In this document: positions 50,124 through 56,879 of the stretch, one piece after another
Layout: each line of letters begins with the position of its first letter
How positions within the stretch are numbered: position 1 is the first letter of the stretch
Notes under the pieces: generated by a model
Told to the model about the DNA's origin: nothing
The model's database searches: none
The model's input: only the letters and a program-made list of their open reading frames with translations
Translations under genes and position numbers: made by a program
Source of the DNA: DATCLS01 sp035296625
Lineage (GTDB): Bacteria; Actinomycetota; Acidimicrobiia; Acidimicrobiales; VFJN01
Assembly (NCBI GenBank): GCA_035296625.1
Contig: DATHAO010000002.1
Location: 22,665 to 86,664, forward strand
Length of the DNA: 64,000 nt
Direction of reading: 5' to 3'

Positions 50124-50129
50124 TAGCCT
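50124..50129 (+). promoter_or_regulatory. -10 box of ffh
   Basis: TAGCCT lies 9 nt before the ffh ATG at 50139, implying a transcript with almost no leader. Confidence 0.4.
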
Positions 50130-50138
50130 CGAGTCTTC

Positions 50139-51554
50139 ATGTTCGAGTCGCTGTCTGAACGTTTCGAGGGCATCTTCCAGCGGCTCCGCAGCAAGGGAAC
50201 GCTGCGCGAGTCCGACGTCGACGAGATCCTGCGCGAGATCCGCCTGGCGCTGCTCGAGGCCGACGTCAACTTCGTCGTCGTCAAGACCATGCTCGCCCGC
50301 ATCCGCGAGCGGGCGGTCGGCGAGCGCATCCACGAGGCGCTGAACCCAGCCCAGCAGGTGGTCAAGCTCGTCAACGACGCCATGGTCGAGGCGCTGGGCG
50401 GCGACACGATGCGCATCACCTACGCGTCGCGGCCGCCCACCGTGGTGCTCATGGCCGGCCTGCAGGGCTCGGGCAAGACGACGAACGCGGCGAAGCTCGC
50501 CCGCTGGTTCCTCCAGCAGGGCCGCAACCCACTGCTCGTCGGGGCCGACCTGCAGCGTCCCGCCGCCGTCGAGCAGTTGCGCACGCTCGGCCAGCGGGTC
50601 GGCGTGCCGATGTTCAGCCAGCCCGGCGACCCGGTCGACACGGCCCGGGCCGGCGTCGCCGAGGCCCGCCGGCTCGGCCGCGACGTGTGCATCGTCGACA
50701 CCGCCGGCCGCCTGGCCATCGACACCGAGATGATGGATCAGGTCCGGCGCATCTCCGAGGCGACGAACCCGAACTACACGTTCCTCGTCGTCGATGCCAT
50801 GACCGGTCAGGACGCCGTCACGGTGGCCGAGTCGTTCGACGCCACCCTCGCGCTCGACGGCGTCATCCTCACGAAGCTCGACGGCGACGCCCGCGGCGGC
50901 GCCGCCCTCTCGGTGAAGGAGGTCGTCGGCAAGCCGATCGCCTTCGCATCCACGGGCGAGAAGATCGAGGACTTCGACCTCTTCCACCCCGACCGCCTGG
51001 CCAGCCGCATCCTGGGCATGGGCGACATGCTCACGCTCATCGAGAAGGCCGAGCAGGTCTACGAGAAGCAGGAGGCCGAGGCCGCAGCGGCGAAGCTGGT
51101 CGAGGGCCGCTTCACCCTCGAGGACTTCCTCGACCAACTGCAGCAGGTGCGCAAGATGGGTCCGCTCCAGAACCTCATGGGCATGATGCCGGGCATGCCC
51201 AGGGAGTTGCGCAACGCCGAGATCGACGAGCGCCAGGTCGGCCGCGTCGAGGCGATCATCCGATCGATGACGCCGTCCGAGCGCGTCGACCCGACCGTCA
51301 TCGACGGGTCGCGTCGCACGCGCATCGCGCAGGGCAGCGGCACCCAGCCCAACGACGTCAGCCAGCTCATCAAGCAGTTCCGCGAGATGCAGAAGTTGAT
51401 GAAGCGCATGCCGGGACTGCCCGGCGGCGGCGCGGGGCGCGGCAAGGCGAAGAAGGGCAAGAAGGGCGGCCGCAAGGCCGGCGGCCGGGTCACCCCGCGG
51501 GGCGGCACGGCACCGGTGCCCAAGTCGCCCTTCACGTTGCCGGGCCTCAACTGA
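50139..51554 (+). CDS. ffh: signal recognition particle protein Ffh
   Basis: SRP54 GTPase that binds 4.5S RNA and signal peptides. 471 residues. The N domain starts MFESLSERFEGIFQRL. The G domain shows MAGLQGSGKTTNAAKLARW, DTAGRLAIDTEMM, TKLDGDARGGAALS and STGEKIEDFDLFHPDRLA. The M domain is Met-rich (MGPLQNLMGMMPGMP) with the RNA-binding SGT motif region (RRTRIAQGSGTQPNDV). The C-terminus is basic (KAKKGKKGGRKAGGRV). The start ATG is fixed by homology. Confidence 0.97.
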   Translation: MFESLSERFEGIFQRLRSKGTLRESDVDEILREIRLALLEADVNFVVVKTMLARIRERAVGERIHEALNPAQQVVKLVNDAMVEALGGDTMRITYASRPPTVVLMAGLQGSGKTTNAAKLARWFLQQGRNPLLVGADLQRPAAVEQLRTLGQRVGVPMFSQPGDPVDTARAGVAEARRLGRDVCIVDTAGRLAIDTEMMDQVRRISEATNPNYTFLVVDAMTGQDAVTVAESFDATLALDGVILTKLDGDARGGAALSVKEVVGKPIAFASTGEKIEDFDLFHPDRLASRILGMGDMLTLIEKAEQVYEKQEAEAAAAKLVEGRFTLEDFLDQLQQVRKMGPLQNLMGMMPGMPRELRNAEIDERQVGRVEAIIRSMTPSERVDPTVIDGSRRTRIAQGSGTQPNDVSQLIKQFREMQKLMKRMPGLPGGGAGRGKAKKGKKGGRKAGGRVTPRGGTAPVPKSPFTLPGLN

Positions 51555-51555
51555 C

Positions 51556-51561
51556 TAACCT
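51556..51561 (+). promoter_or_regulatory. -10 box of the rpsP operon
   Basis: TAACCT immediately follows the ffh stop and lies 43 nt before the rpsP GTG, leaving a leader with a GAAGGAAG ribosome site. Confidence 0.4.
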
Positions 51562-51604
51562 GTCCCGGCTCCCCCTTTTCACGTAGACACGAAGGAAGAC
51601 ACCA

Positions 51605-51913
51605 GTGGCCGTCAAGCTCCGCCTCATGCGGGTGGGTAAGAAGAAGCAGCCGACCTACCGCGTGGTCGCGGCCGACGCCCGGTCGCCCCGTGACGGGCGT
51701 TTCATCGAGATCGTCGGCATCTACGACCCGCGCCGCGATCCCTCCGCCATCCGCATCGACAACGACAAGGCCGTCGAGTGGCTGCGCAAGGGAGCCCAGC
51801 CGACCGAGCCCGTGCAGAAGCTGCTCGAGATCTCGGGCGCGTGGGAGGCGTTCGGCAAGGCGCCGACCCGCCCGGCCGCCGCCTCGGCGTCGTCGTCCGG
51901 GCGTGCCGAGTGA
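51605..51913 (+). CDS. rpsP: 30S ribosomal protein S16
   Basis: A 102-residue small-subunit protein. VKLRLMRVGKKKQPTYRVV and RDGRFIEIVGIYDPRRDPSA are standard S16 sequence, with a short Ala/Ser-rich tail. GGAAG upstream supports the GTG at 51605. It is the first gene of the rpsP-khpA-rimM-trmD-rplS set; its stop overlaps the khpA-like start (GTGA at 51910), so the next gene is coupled. Confidence 0.97.
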   Translation: MAVKLRLMRVGKKKQPTYRVVAADARSPRDGRFIEIVGIYDPRRDPSAIRIDNDKAVEWLRKGAQPTEPVQKLLEISGAWEAFGKAPTRPAAASASSSGRAE

Positions 51914-52227
51914 CCGACACCACCGACACCGACGCCGGCCTGCCCACCGACGACCTGGCCGGTGAGCGCACCGAGGCCCGTGGCGAGCTCGCCACCGCCC
52001 AGGCCGTGCTCCGCCACGTCGTGTCGTCGCTGGTCGATGACCGCGAGGCCGTGCAGATCGACGTCACCGAGGGCCGGTCGTTGCCCCGCCTCACCGTCCG
52101 CGTCGGCCCGTCCGACATGGGCCGAGTGATCGGTAAGCGGGGCCGGGTCGCCCAGGCCATCCGCACCGTCGTCCGTGCCGCCGCCGTGCGCGACGGCACC
52201 GACGTCGAGGTCGAGTTCGAGGATTGA
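51910..52227 (+). CDS. khpA: KH-domain RNA-binding protein (KhpA/YlqC family)
   Basis: A 105-residue RNA-binding protein. The KH domain has the core RVGPSDMGRVIGKRGRVAQA, with the GxxG loop as GKRG, and the flanking VVSSLVDDREAVQIDVTEG and AAAVRDGTDVEVEFED. It also has a 30-residue N-terminal extension (TDTTDTDAGLPTDDLAGERT) not needed for the fold. KhpA proteins act on small RNAs and cell-wall growth in Firmicutes. GTG 51910 overlaps the rpsP stop; the shared TTGA with rimM couples the next gene. Confidence 0.93.
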   Translation: MTDTTDTDAGLPTDDLAGERTEARGELATAQAVLRHVVSSLVDDREAVQIDVTEGRSLPRLTVRVGPSDMGRVIGKRGRVAQAIRTVVRAAAVRDGTDVEVEFED

Positions 52228-52712
52228 GCGCCGATCGACCGGGCGGCGGTACGCCGCTGCTCGAGGTCGGACGCATCGGCAAGGCCCACGGCCTGCGTGG
52301 TGAGGTCGTCGTCACGCTGACGACCGACCGCACCGAGCGCGTCGCCCCCGGCGCAGTGCTGCACTCCGATGCCGGCGAGCTGGAGGTCGTCACTTCGCGG
52401 CCCCACCAGGACCGTTGGATCGTCGCCTTCCGCGACCGCTCGGGCCGCGACGCCGCGGAGTCCCTGCGGGGCCTCGTGCTCCGGGCCGAGGCGCTCGACG
52501 ACCCCGACGAGATGTGGGTCCACGACCTGGTCGGTGCCGAGGTCGTGTCCGTCGGCGGCGACCTCGTCGGCCGCTGCGTGGCCGTGGTCGCCAACCCCGC
52601 CTCCGACCTCCTCGAGCTCGACACCGGGGCGCTCGTGCCCGTGGTGTTCGTGGTCGACCGCGGTCCCGGGCGGGTTACCGTCGACCTGCCCGAGGGCCTG
52701 CTCGACCTCTGA
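52224..52712 (+). CDS. rimM: ribosome maturation factor RimM
   Basis: Assists 30S head assembly and binds S19. 162 residues. The N-terminal barrel begins LLEVGRIGKAHGLRGEVVV, the second PRC-barrel domain contains DEMWVHDLVGAEVV and the terminal VTVDLPEGLLDL is the usual end. The start is TTG at 52224, sharing TTGA with the khpA stop. Its codon and position are forced, as the conserved sequence begins 14 residues later and no other start lies between. Part of the trmD operon. Confidence 0.95.
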   Translation: MSADRPGGGTPLLEVGRIGKAHGLRGEVVVTLTTDRTERVAPGAVLHSDAGELEVVTSRPHQDRWIVAFRDRSGRDAAESLRGLVLRAEALDDPDEMWVHDLVGAEVVSVGGDLVGRCVAVVANPASDLLELDTGALVPVVFVVDRGPGRVTVDLPEGLLDL

Positions 52713-52857
52713 GCGGGTGGCCGCCCGTCCACCCGACCCACTCGGCCTCGGCCCCAGCCCCTCGGACCCACTCCGCTGGCGTCGGCCCCGGGCCCGACCG
52801 GACCCGCTCGGGCCTCGGCTCCAGGCGTGGTCTGGTCGCCTCGGGCGGCGCCGGTCG

Positions 52858-52863
52858 TAGGCT
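52858..52863 (+). promoter_or_regulatory. -10 box of trmD
   Basis: TAGGCT lies 9 nt before the trmD ATG in a 160-bp gap after rimM; trmD can be transcribed separately. Confidence 0.4.
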
Positions 52864-52872
52864 CGACCGGCC

Positions 52873-53613
52873 ATGCGCGTCGACGTCTTCACGATCTTCC
52901 CCGACATGGTCGGCAACTTCGCCGAGCAGAGCCTGATCGGCAAGGCCCGGCGCTCCGGCGTGCTCGACGTGCGGGTCCACGACCTTAGATCGTGCGCCAC
53001 CGACCCCCACCGGTCGGTCGACGACTCCCCGTTCGGCGGGGGTGCCGGCATGGTGCTCATGCCCGAGCCGATCTTCGCCGCGGTCGAGGCCGTCGCCCCA
53101 CCCCGGCCGCTCTACTACCTGAGCCCGGCGGGGCGGCCCCTCACCCAGCGCGTGGCCCGCGAGCTGGCGACGCTCGACGGTTTCAGCCTGTTGTGCGGGC
53201 GCTACGAGGGCGTCGACGAGCGGGTGCGCGAGCACCTCGTCGACGGCGAGCTGTCCGTGGGCGACGTCGTGCTGGCGGGCGGTGAGGTCGCAGCCATGGT
53301 CGTGCTCGAGGCCGTCGGGCGCCTCGTCCCCGGCGTCATGGGCAACGTGGTCTCGGCCGAGGACGAGTCGTTCAGCGACGGCCTCCTCGAGTACCCGCAC
53401 TACACCCGTCCGGCTTCACTGCGGGGCTGGGAAGTGCCCGAGGTGCTGCGCAGCGGCGACCACGGCAAGGTGGCGCGGTGGCGCCGCGCCCAGGCGCTGC
53501 ACCGCACGCTGCGCCACCGCCCCGACCTCATCCGTGACCGCGGAGGGCTGACCGACGAGGAGCGCGCGCTGTTGGCGGAACACGGACTATCGGACGACCT
53601 AACAGGCCGCTGA
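52873..53613 (+). CDS. trmD: tRNA (guanine-N1)-methyltransferase TrmD
   Basis: SPOUT-class methyltransferase making m1G37 in tRNA, needed for reading-frame fidelity. 246 residues beginning MRVDVFTIFPDMVGNFAEQS. The trefoil-knot SAM site is formed by YYLSPAGRPLTQ, LLCGRYEGVDERV and GDVVLAGGEVAAMVVLEA. The catalytic Asp is in SVDDSPFGGGAGMVL-type or the later region. ATG 52873 has no ribosome site but a close -10 box. rplS follows after 82 bp. Confidence 0.97.
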   Translation: MRVDVFTIFPDMVGNFAEQSLIGKARRSGVLDVRVHDLRSCATDPHRSVDDSPFGGGAGMVLMPEPIFAAVEAVAPPRPLYYLSPAGRPLTQRVARELATLDGFSLLCGRYEGVDERVREHLVDGELSVGDVVLAGGEVAAMVVLEAVGRLVPGVMGNVVSAEDESFSDGLLEYPHYTRPASLRGWEVPEVLRSGDHGKVARWRRAQALHRTLRHRPDLIRDRGGLTDEERALLAEHGLSDDLTGR

Positions 53614-53644
53614 GCTGGGCTTTGTGAGTTCCGCCGGTGCCAAG

Positions 53645-53650
53645 CTAAGC
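53645..53650 (+). promoter_or_regulatory. -10 box of rplS
   Basis: TAAGCT lies 44 nt before the rplS ATG; the same hexamer is the probable -10 of rpsB (62732-62737). Confidence 0.35.
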
Positions 53651-53694
53651 TCTCTCGTCCGCCTCCAACGACGCTTCCCCGGAGCGAACGCGCC

Positions 53695-54042
53695 ATGCAC
53701 TCCACCGATCTCATCGATCAGTCCAGCCTTCGCACCGACGTTCCACGTTTCGCGCCCGGTGACACGCTCAAGGTCCACGTGCGCGTCGTGGAAGGCCAGA
53801 AGGAGCGCGTCCAGGTCTTTCAGGGCGTGGTGATCGCCCGCTCCGGTTCCGGCATCCGCGAGACCTTCACGGTCCGTAAGGTGAGCTACGGCGTCGGCGT
53901 CGAACGGACCTTCCCCCTGCACGCCCCCACGATCGCAAAGATCGAGGTCGTCACCCGTGGTGATGTCCGGCGGGCGAAGCTCTACTACCTCCGCGATCGC
54001 GTCGGCAAGGCCGCGAAGGTCAAGGAGAAGCGCGAGCGCTGA
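53695..54042 (+). CDS. rplS: 50S ribosomal protein L19
   Basis: A 115-residue large-subunit protein. DTLKVHVRVVEGQKERVQVF and GVVIARSGSGIRETFTVRKV are conserved L19 blocks, ending LYYLRDRVGKAAKVKEKR. The ATG at 53695 precedes MHSTDLIDQSSLRTDVP; a good Shine-Dalgarno site is not obvious. In many actinobacteria lepB and rnhB come next, but here a DUF2469 gene follows after 31 bp. Confidence 0.97.
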   Translation: MHSTDLIDQSSLRTDVPRFAPGDTLKVHVRVVEGQKERVQVFQGVVIARSGSGIRETFTVRKVSYGVGVERTFPLHAPTIAKIEVVTRGDVRRAKLYYLRDRVGKAAKVKEKRER

Positions 54043-54061
54043 GCGTGTCGCGCACCACCAC

Positions 54062-54067
54062 TAGGGT
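54062..54067 (+). promoter_or_regulatory. -10 box, leaderless type
   Basis: TAGGGT ends 6 nt before the ATG at 54074 of the DUF2469 gene. Confidence 0.5.
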
Positions 54068-54073
54068 GCTCCC

Positions 54074-54385
54074 ATGACCAGTGAGGACCTCGAGCGCTAC
54101 GAGGCCGACATCGAGCTGCAGCTCTACAAGGAGTACAAGGACGTCTGTCCGATGTTCTCCCACGTGGTCGAGACCGAGCGGCGGTTCTACCTCGCGAACG
54201 AGGTGAACCAGACGGTGCACCATGAGGGCGGTCGCACCTTCATCGAGCTCGAGCTGAAGGATGCCTGGGTGTGGGACATGTACCGCACCAGCAGGTTCGT
54301 CCAATCCGTGCGCATCGTCACGTTCAAGGACGTGAACGTCGAAGAGCTGGATCATGTCAACGATCTCCACCACGGGGAGGGCTGA
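54074..54385 (+). CDS. DUF2469 family protein
   Basis: A 103-residue protein of an actinobacteria-specific family. MTSEDLERYEADIELQLYKE, CPMFSHVVETERRFYLANEV and ELELKDAWVWDMYRTSRFV are diagnostic. Function is unknown; the gene is almost always between rnhB and yraN. The ATG is of leaderless type. Its stop overlaps a CTG that seems to begin yraN (CTGA at 54382-54385), suggesting translational coupling. Confidence 0.95.
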   Translation: MTSEDLERYEADIELQLYKEYKDVCPMFSHVVETERRFYLANEVNQTVHHEGGRTFIELELKDAWVWDMYRTSRFVQSVRIVTFKDVNVEELDHVNDLHHGEG

Positions 54386-54744
54386 CGGCCGGCGGTCACC
54401 GTCAGCGGCTCGGAGCCCGGGGCGAGCAGCTCACGGCGGACTGGTACCTGGCCCGGGGCTACGAGATCGTGGCCCGCAACTGGCGCTGCCGTGAGGGCGA
54501 GATCGACCTCATCGTCCGGCGAGCAGGCGAGCTCGTGTTCTGCGAGGTCAAGACCCGTACGTCCGACCGCTTCGGCACCGCCGCCGAGGCGGTGACCCCG
54601 GCCAAGCAGCGCCGCCTTCGGCTGCTGGCGGCCCGCTACGTTGCGTCGGTCGCCTCCTCCGGCGGTCGCCCGCCGGCGGCCATGCGCTTCGACGTGGCCG
54701 CCGTGACGGGCGGCGCGGCCGAGGTTCTCGAGGCCGCGTTCTGA
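54382..54744 (+). CDS. yraN: UPF0102/YraN family endonuclease-like protein
   Basis: A 120-residue protein with a restriction-endonuclease-like fold. RLGARGEQLTADWYLARGYE, ILARNWRC-like IVARNWRCREGEIDLIV and FCEVKTRT contain the E, D and ExK residues of the nuclease core. There is no ATG, GTG or TTG in frame between 54274 and the conserved region, whereas CTG at 54382 overlaps the DUF2469 stop as CTGA, paralleling the ATGA, GTGA and TTGA junctions elsewhere. CTG is therefore proposed as the start; the only standard alternative, ATG 54271, lies deep in the preceding gene. YraN proteins usually accompany comM and dprA. Confidence 0.88.
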   Translation: MTAGGHRQRLGARGEQLTADWYLARGYEIVARNWRCREGEIDLIVRRAGELVFCEVKTRTSDRFGTAAEAVTPAKQRRLRLLAARYVASVASSGGRPPAAMRFDVAAVTGGAAEVLEAAF

Positions 54745-54863
54745 GCGCCGGTCGTTCTCGGCGTCCGGGTGGCCGCCGGGGGGTCGTCGGTCGGACCGTC
54801 CCGACGTCCGGGTGTCGCCGGCGGTTCACCGACCGTCCCGACGTCGCGGGGTGTCGCGGCGGC

Positions 54864-55082
54864 TCATCGGGGACGGGAGCGGCCGGGGCGGCGCCGGTGG
54901 CGATGCCGCCAGCAGGCGTGGTGCCAGTGTCGGCGCAGGTCGGGGGCGGCGGCCGGGATGATCACCAGGCGGCCGGTGCCGGCCGGGATGTCCTGGTTGC
55001 AGCCTGGGCAGATGTAGGCCTTCGTGGCCTGGTATGGCTGGAGACGCCGGACCTCGACCTCGCCGTCGGACGAGTCGCTCAC
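54864..55082 (-). CDS. small zinc-ribbon-like protein
   Basis: A 72-residue basic protein. YQATKAYICPGCNQDIPAG has a CxxC knuckle, and RRHWHHACWRHRHRR near the C-terminus supplies His/Cys residues for a possible zinc site. Proteins with the pattern YxCPGC...HxxCW occur in actinobacteria, often next to yraN-comM, and are annotated as ATP/GTP-binding without evidence. GTG 55082 begins the frame; no clear ribosome site. Transcribed opposite to its neighbours, with a 36-aa membrane protein gene 13 bp upstream on the same strand. Confidence 0.65.
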   Translation of the reverse strand: MSDSSDGEVEVRRLQPYQATKAYICPGCNQDIPAGTGRLVIIPAAAPDLRRHWHHACWRHRHRRRPGRSRPR

Positions 55083-55095
55083 GAGCGGCGGGCGC

Positions 55096-55206
55096 TCAGC
55101 CCAGCGCCGCCCACAGCACGAGCGCCAGGCACACGGCGACGGCGACGGCGACCATGAGGTAGTCGGCGGGCGAGCGGCGGTGCTGGCGGAACGGGTTCAG
55201 GCCCAC
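55096..55206 (-). CDS. 36-residue single-span membrane protein
   Basis: A tiny open frame: a basic N-terminal segment VGLNPFRQHRRSPADYL followed by a hydrophobic helix (MVAVAVAVCLALVLWAALG) to the end. The positive-inside arrangement predicts a tail-type anchor in the membrane. The GTG at 55206 lies 8 nt after GATACT, resembling the leaderless arrangement. Its stop is 13 bp from the start of the small zinc-ribbon gene on the same strand. Too short for firm prediction, but composition and context favour a real gene. Confidence 0.5.
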   Translation of the reverse strand: MGLNPFRQHRRSPADYLMVAVAVAVCLALVLWAALG

Positions 55207-55364
55207 GGGGCGCCAGTATCGCCCACGGCGGCGCCCGCTCCGCCCTTCCGTGTGTCACACCCCGCCGCTACATTGTCCCGCACGCGCTGCCGGGCATGCC
55301 CGCGCAGGGTCGGATCGGTGGGTCGACCACCTCACCACCCGCCCCGCGTGAGGAGGCACCACCC

Positions 55365-56879
55365 GTGCACGCTTCCGTCCTGTCCGCGACGCTCCTCGGC
55401 GTCGAGGGTCGTCCCGTCCGCGTCGAGGTGCACGCCTCGTCCGGGCTGCCCGGCTTCACCGTCGTCGGCCTGCCCGACACCACATGCCGCGAGGCACGCG
55501 ACCGGGTGCGGGCCGCCCTGCTGTCGAGCGGCCTGCGTTGGCCCACCCAGCGGGTCACCGTCAACCTGGCCCCGTCCGGCCTGCGCAAGGCCGGGGCCGG
55601 CCTCGACCTCGCCATGGCCATGGGCCTGCTGGTCGTCACCGAGCAGGTCCCGCCCACGGCCGTGCACGAGCGCGCCTTCCTGGGCGAGGTGGGCCTCGAC
55701 GGCTCGCTGCGGTCGGTGCCAGGGGCGCTGCCGCTCATCGACTCGTTGCACGAGCCCGAGGTTGTGGTGCCGTCGGCGTGCGCCGTCGAGGCCGGCCTGG
55801 TCGGCCGGCACCGCGTGCGGGCCGTGCCGACGCTGTCGGCCCTGGTCGGCGCGCTGACCGATCGGTGCCCATGGCCCGAGCTCCCGCCGGCGCCCGAGCC
55901 GCCCCCTCCGCCGCCCGTGGCCGACCTCGCCGACGTGCGCGGGCAGCCGGCCGCCCGGTTCGCCCTCGAGGTGGCGGCGGCCGGGGGCCACCACCTGCTG
56001 TTGGTCGGTCCGCCGGGTGCCGGCAAGACGATGCTCGCGCGCCGGCTGGCGGGCGTCCTACCCGACCTCTCGCCGGCTCAGGCGCTCGAGGCCACGTGCA
56101 TCCACTCGGCCGCCGGTCTGCCGCTGCCGCCGGGCGGGCTGCTGCGCCGCCCGCCGTTCCGCGCACCGCACCACGGGGCGTCCGCCGTGTCGCTCGTCGG
56201 CGGCGGCTCGGCGGCCATGCAGCCGGGCGAGGTGTCGCTCGCCCATCGGGGCCTGCTGTTCCTCGACGAGCTGGGCGAGTTCGACCCCCGGGTGCTCGAC
56301 CACCTGCGCCAGCCCCTCGAGGACGGCGTGATCCGCGTGTCCCGGGCGGCGGCCAAGGTCACGTTTCCCGCCCGTTTCCTGCTGGTCGCTGCCATGAACC
56401 CCTGCCCGTGCGGCGAGGGCGGCCCCGCGGGCGGGTGCCGCTGCTCCGTTGCGGCGCGCCAGCGCTACGCGCGCCGGCTCTCCGGGCCGCTCGTCGACCG
56501 GTTCGACCTCCGGGTCGAGGTCGGGCGGCCCGACATCGCCGACTTGCTCCGCTCCGTCACGGGCGAGCCGAGCCGAGCCGTGGCGGCTCGCGTCGCCGAG
56601 GCCCGGCTGCGGGCGGCGGCCCGGGGCGTGCACGCGAACGCCACCCTGCCGTCGTGGCGCCTCGACGACGACGCCCCGCTCGACGCCGTCGCCACCCGCG
56701 TGCTCGAGCTGGCGCTCGGTGCCGGTCGTCTGTCGGGGCGGGGGCTGGGCGGCGTCCGCCGGGTGGCCCGCACGGTTGCCGACCTGGCGGGCGCCACCGG
56801 TCCGCTCATCGGCGAGCACGTCAGCACCGCCCTCGCCCTGCGGGCCGAGCCCATCTTCCTCGCCGGGCGTGCCGCATGA
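55365..56879 (+). CDS. comM: YifB/ComM family Mg-chelatase-like AAA+ ATPase
   Basis: A 504-residue ComM-like helicase motor that promotes branch migration during natural transformation. The N-terminal Lon-type fold contains VEVHASSGLPGFTVVGLPD and LAPSGLRKAGAGLDLAMA. The AAA+ core has LLVGPPGAGKTMLARRLAG and RGLLFLDELGEFDP, with NPCPCG-type cysteines (AMNPCPCGEGGPAGGCRCSV) and the SGPLVDRFDL motif. AGGAGG 8 nt upstream fixes the GTG at 55365. The stop overlaps dprA (ATGA at 56876). Confidence 0.94.
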   Translation: MHASVLSATLLGVEGRPVRVEVHASSGLPGFTVVGLPDTTCREARDRVRAALLSSGLRWPTQRVTVNLAPSGLRKAGAGLDLAMAMGLLVVTEQVPPTAVHERAFLGEVGLDGSLRSVPGALPLIDSLHEPEVVVPSACAVEAGLVGRHRVRAVPTLSALVGALTDRCPWPELPPAPEPPPPPPVADLADVRGQPAARFALEVAAAGGHHLLLVGPPGAGKTMLARRLAGVLPDLSPAQALEATCIHSAAGLPLPPGGLLRRPPFRAPHHGASAVSLVGGGSAAMQPGEVSLAHRGLLFLDELGEFDPRVLDHLRQPLEDGVIRVSRAAAKVTFPARFLLVAAMNPCPCGEGGPAGGCRCSVAARQRYARRLSGPLVDRFDLRVEVGRPDIADLLRSVTGEPSRAVAARVAEARLRAAARGVHANATLPSWRLDDDAPLDAVATRVLELALGAGRLSGRGLGGVRRVARTVADLAGATGPLIGEHVSTALALRAEPIFLAGRAA

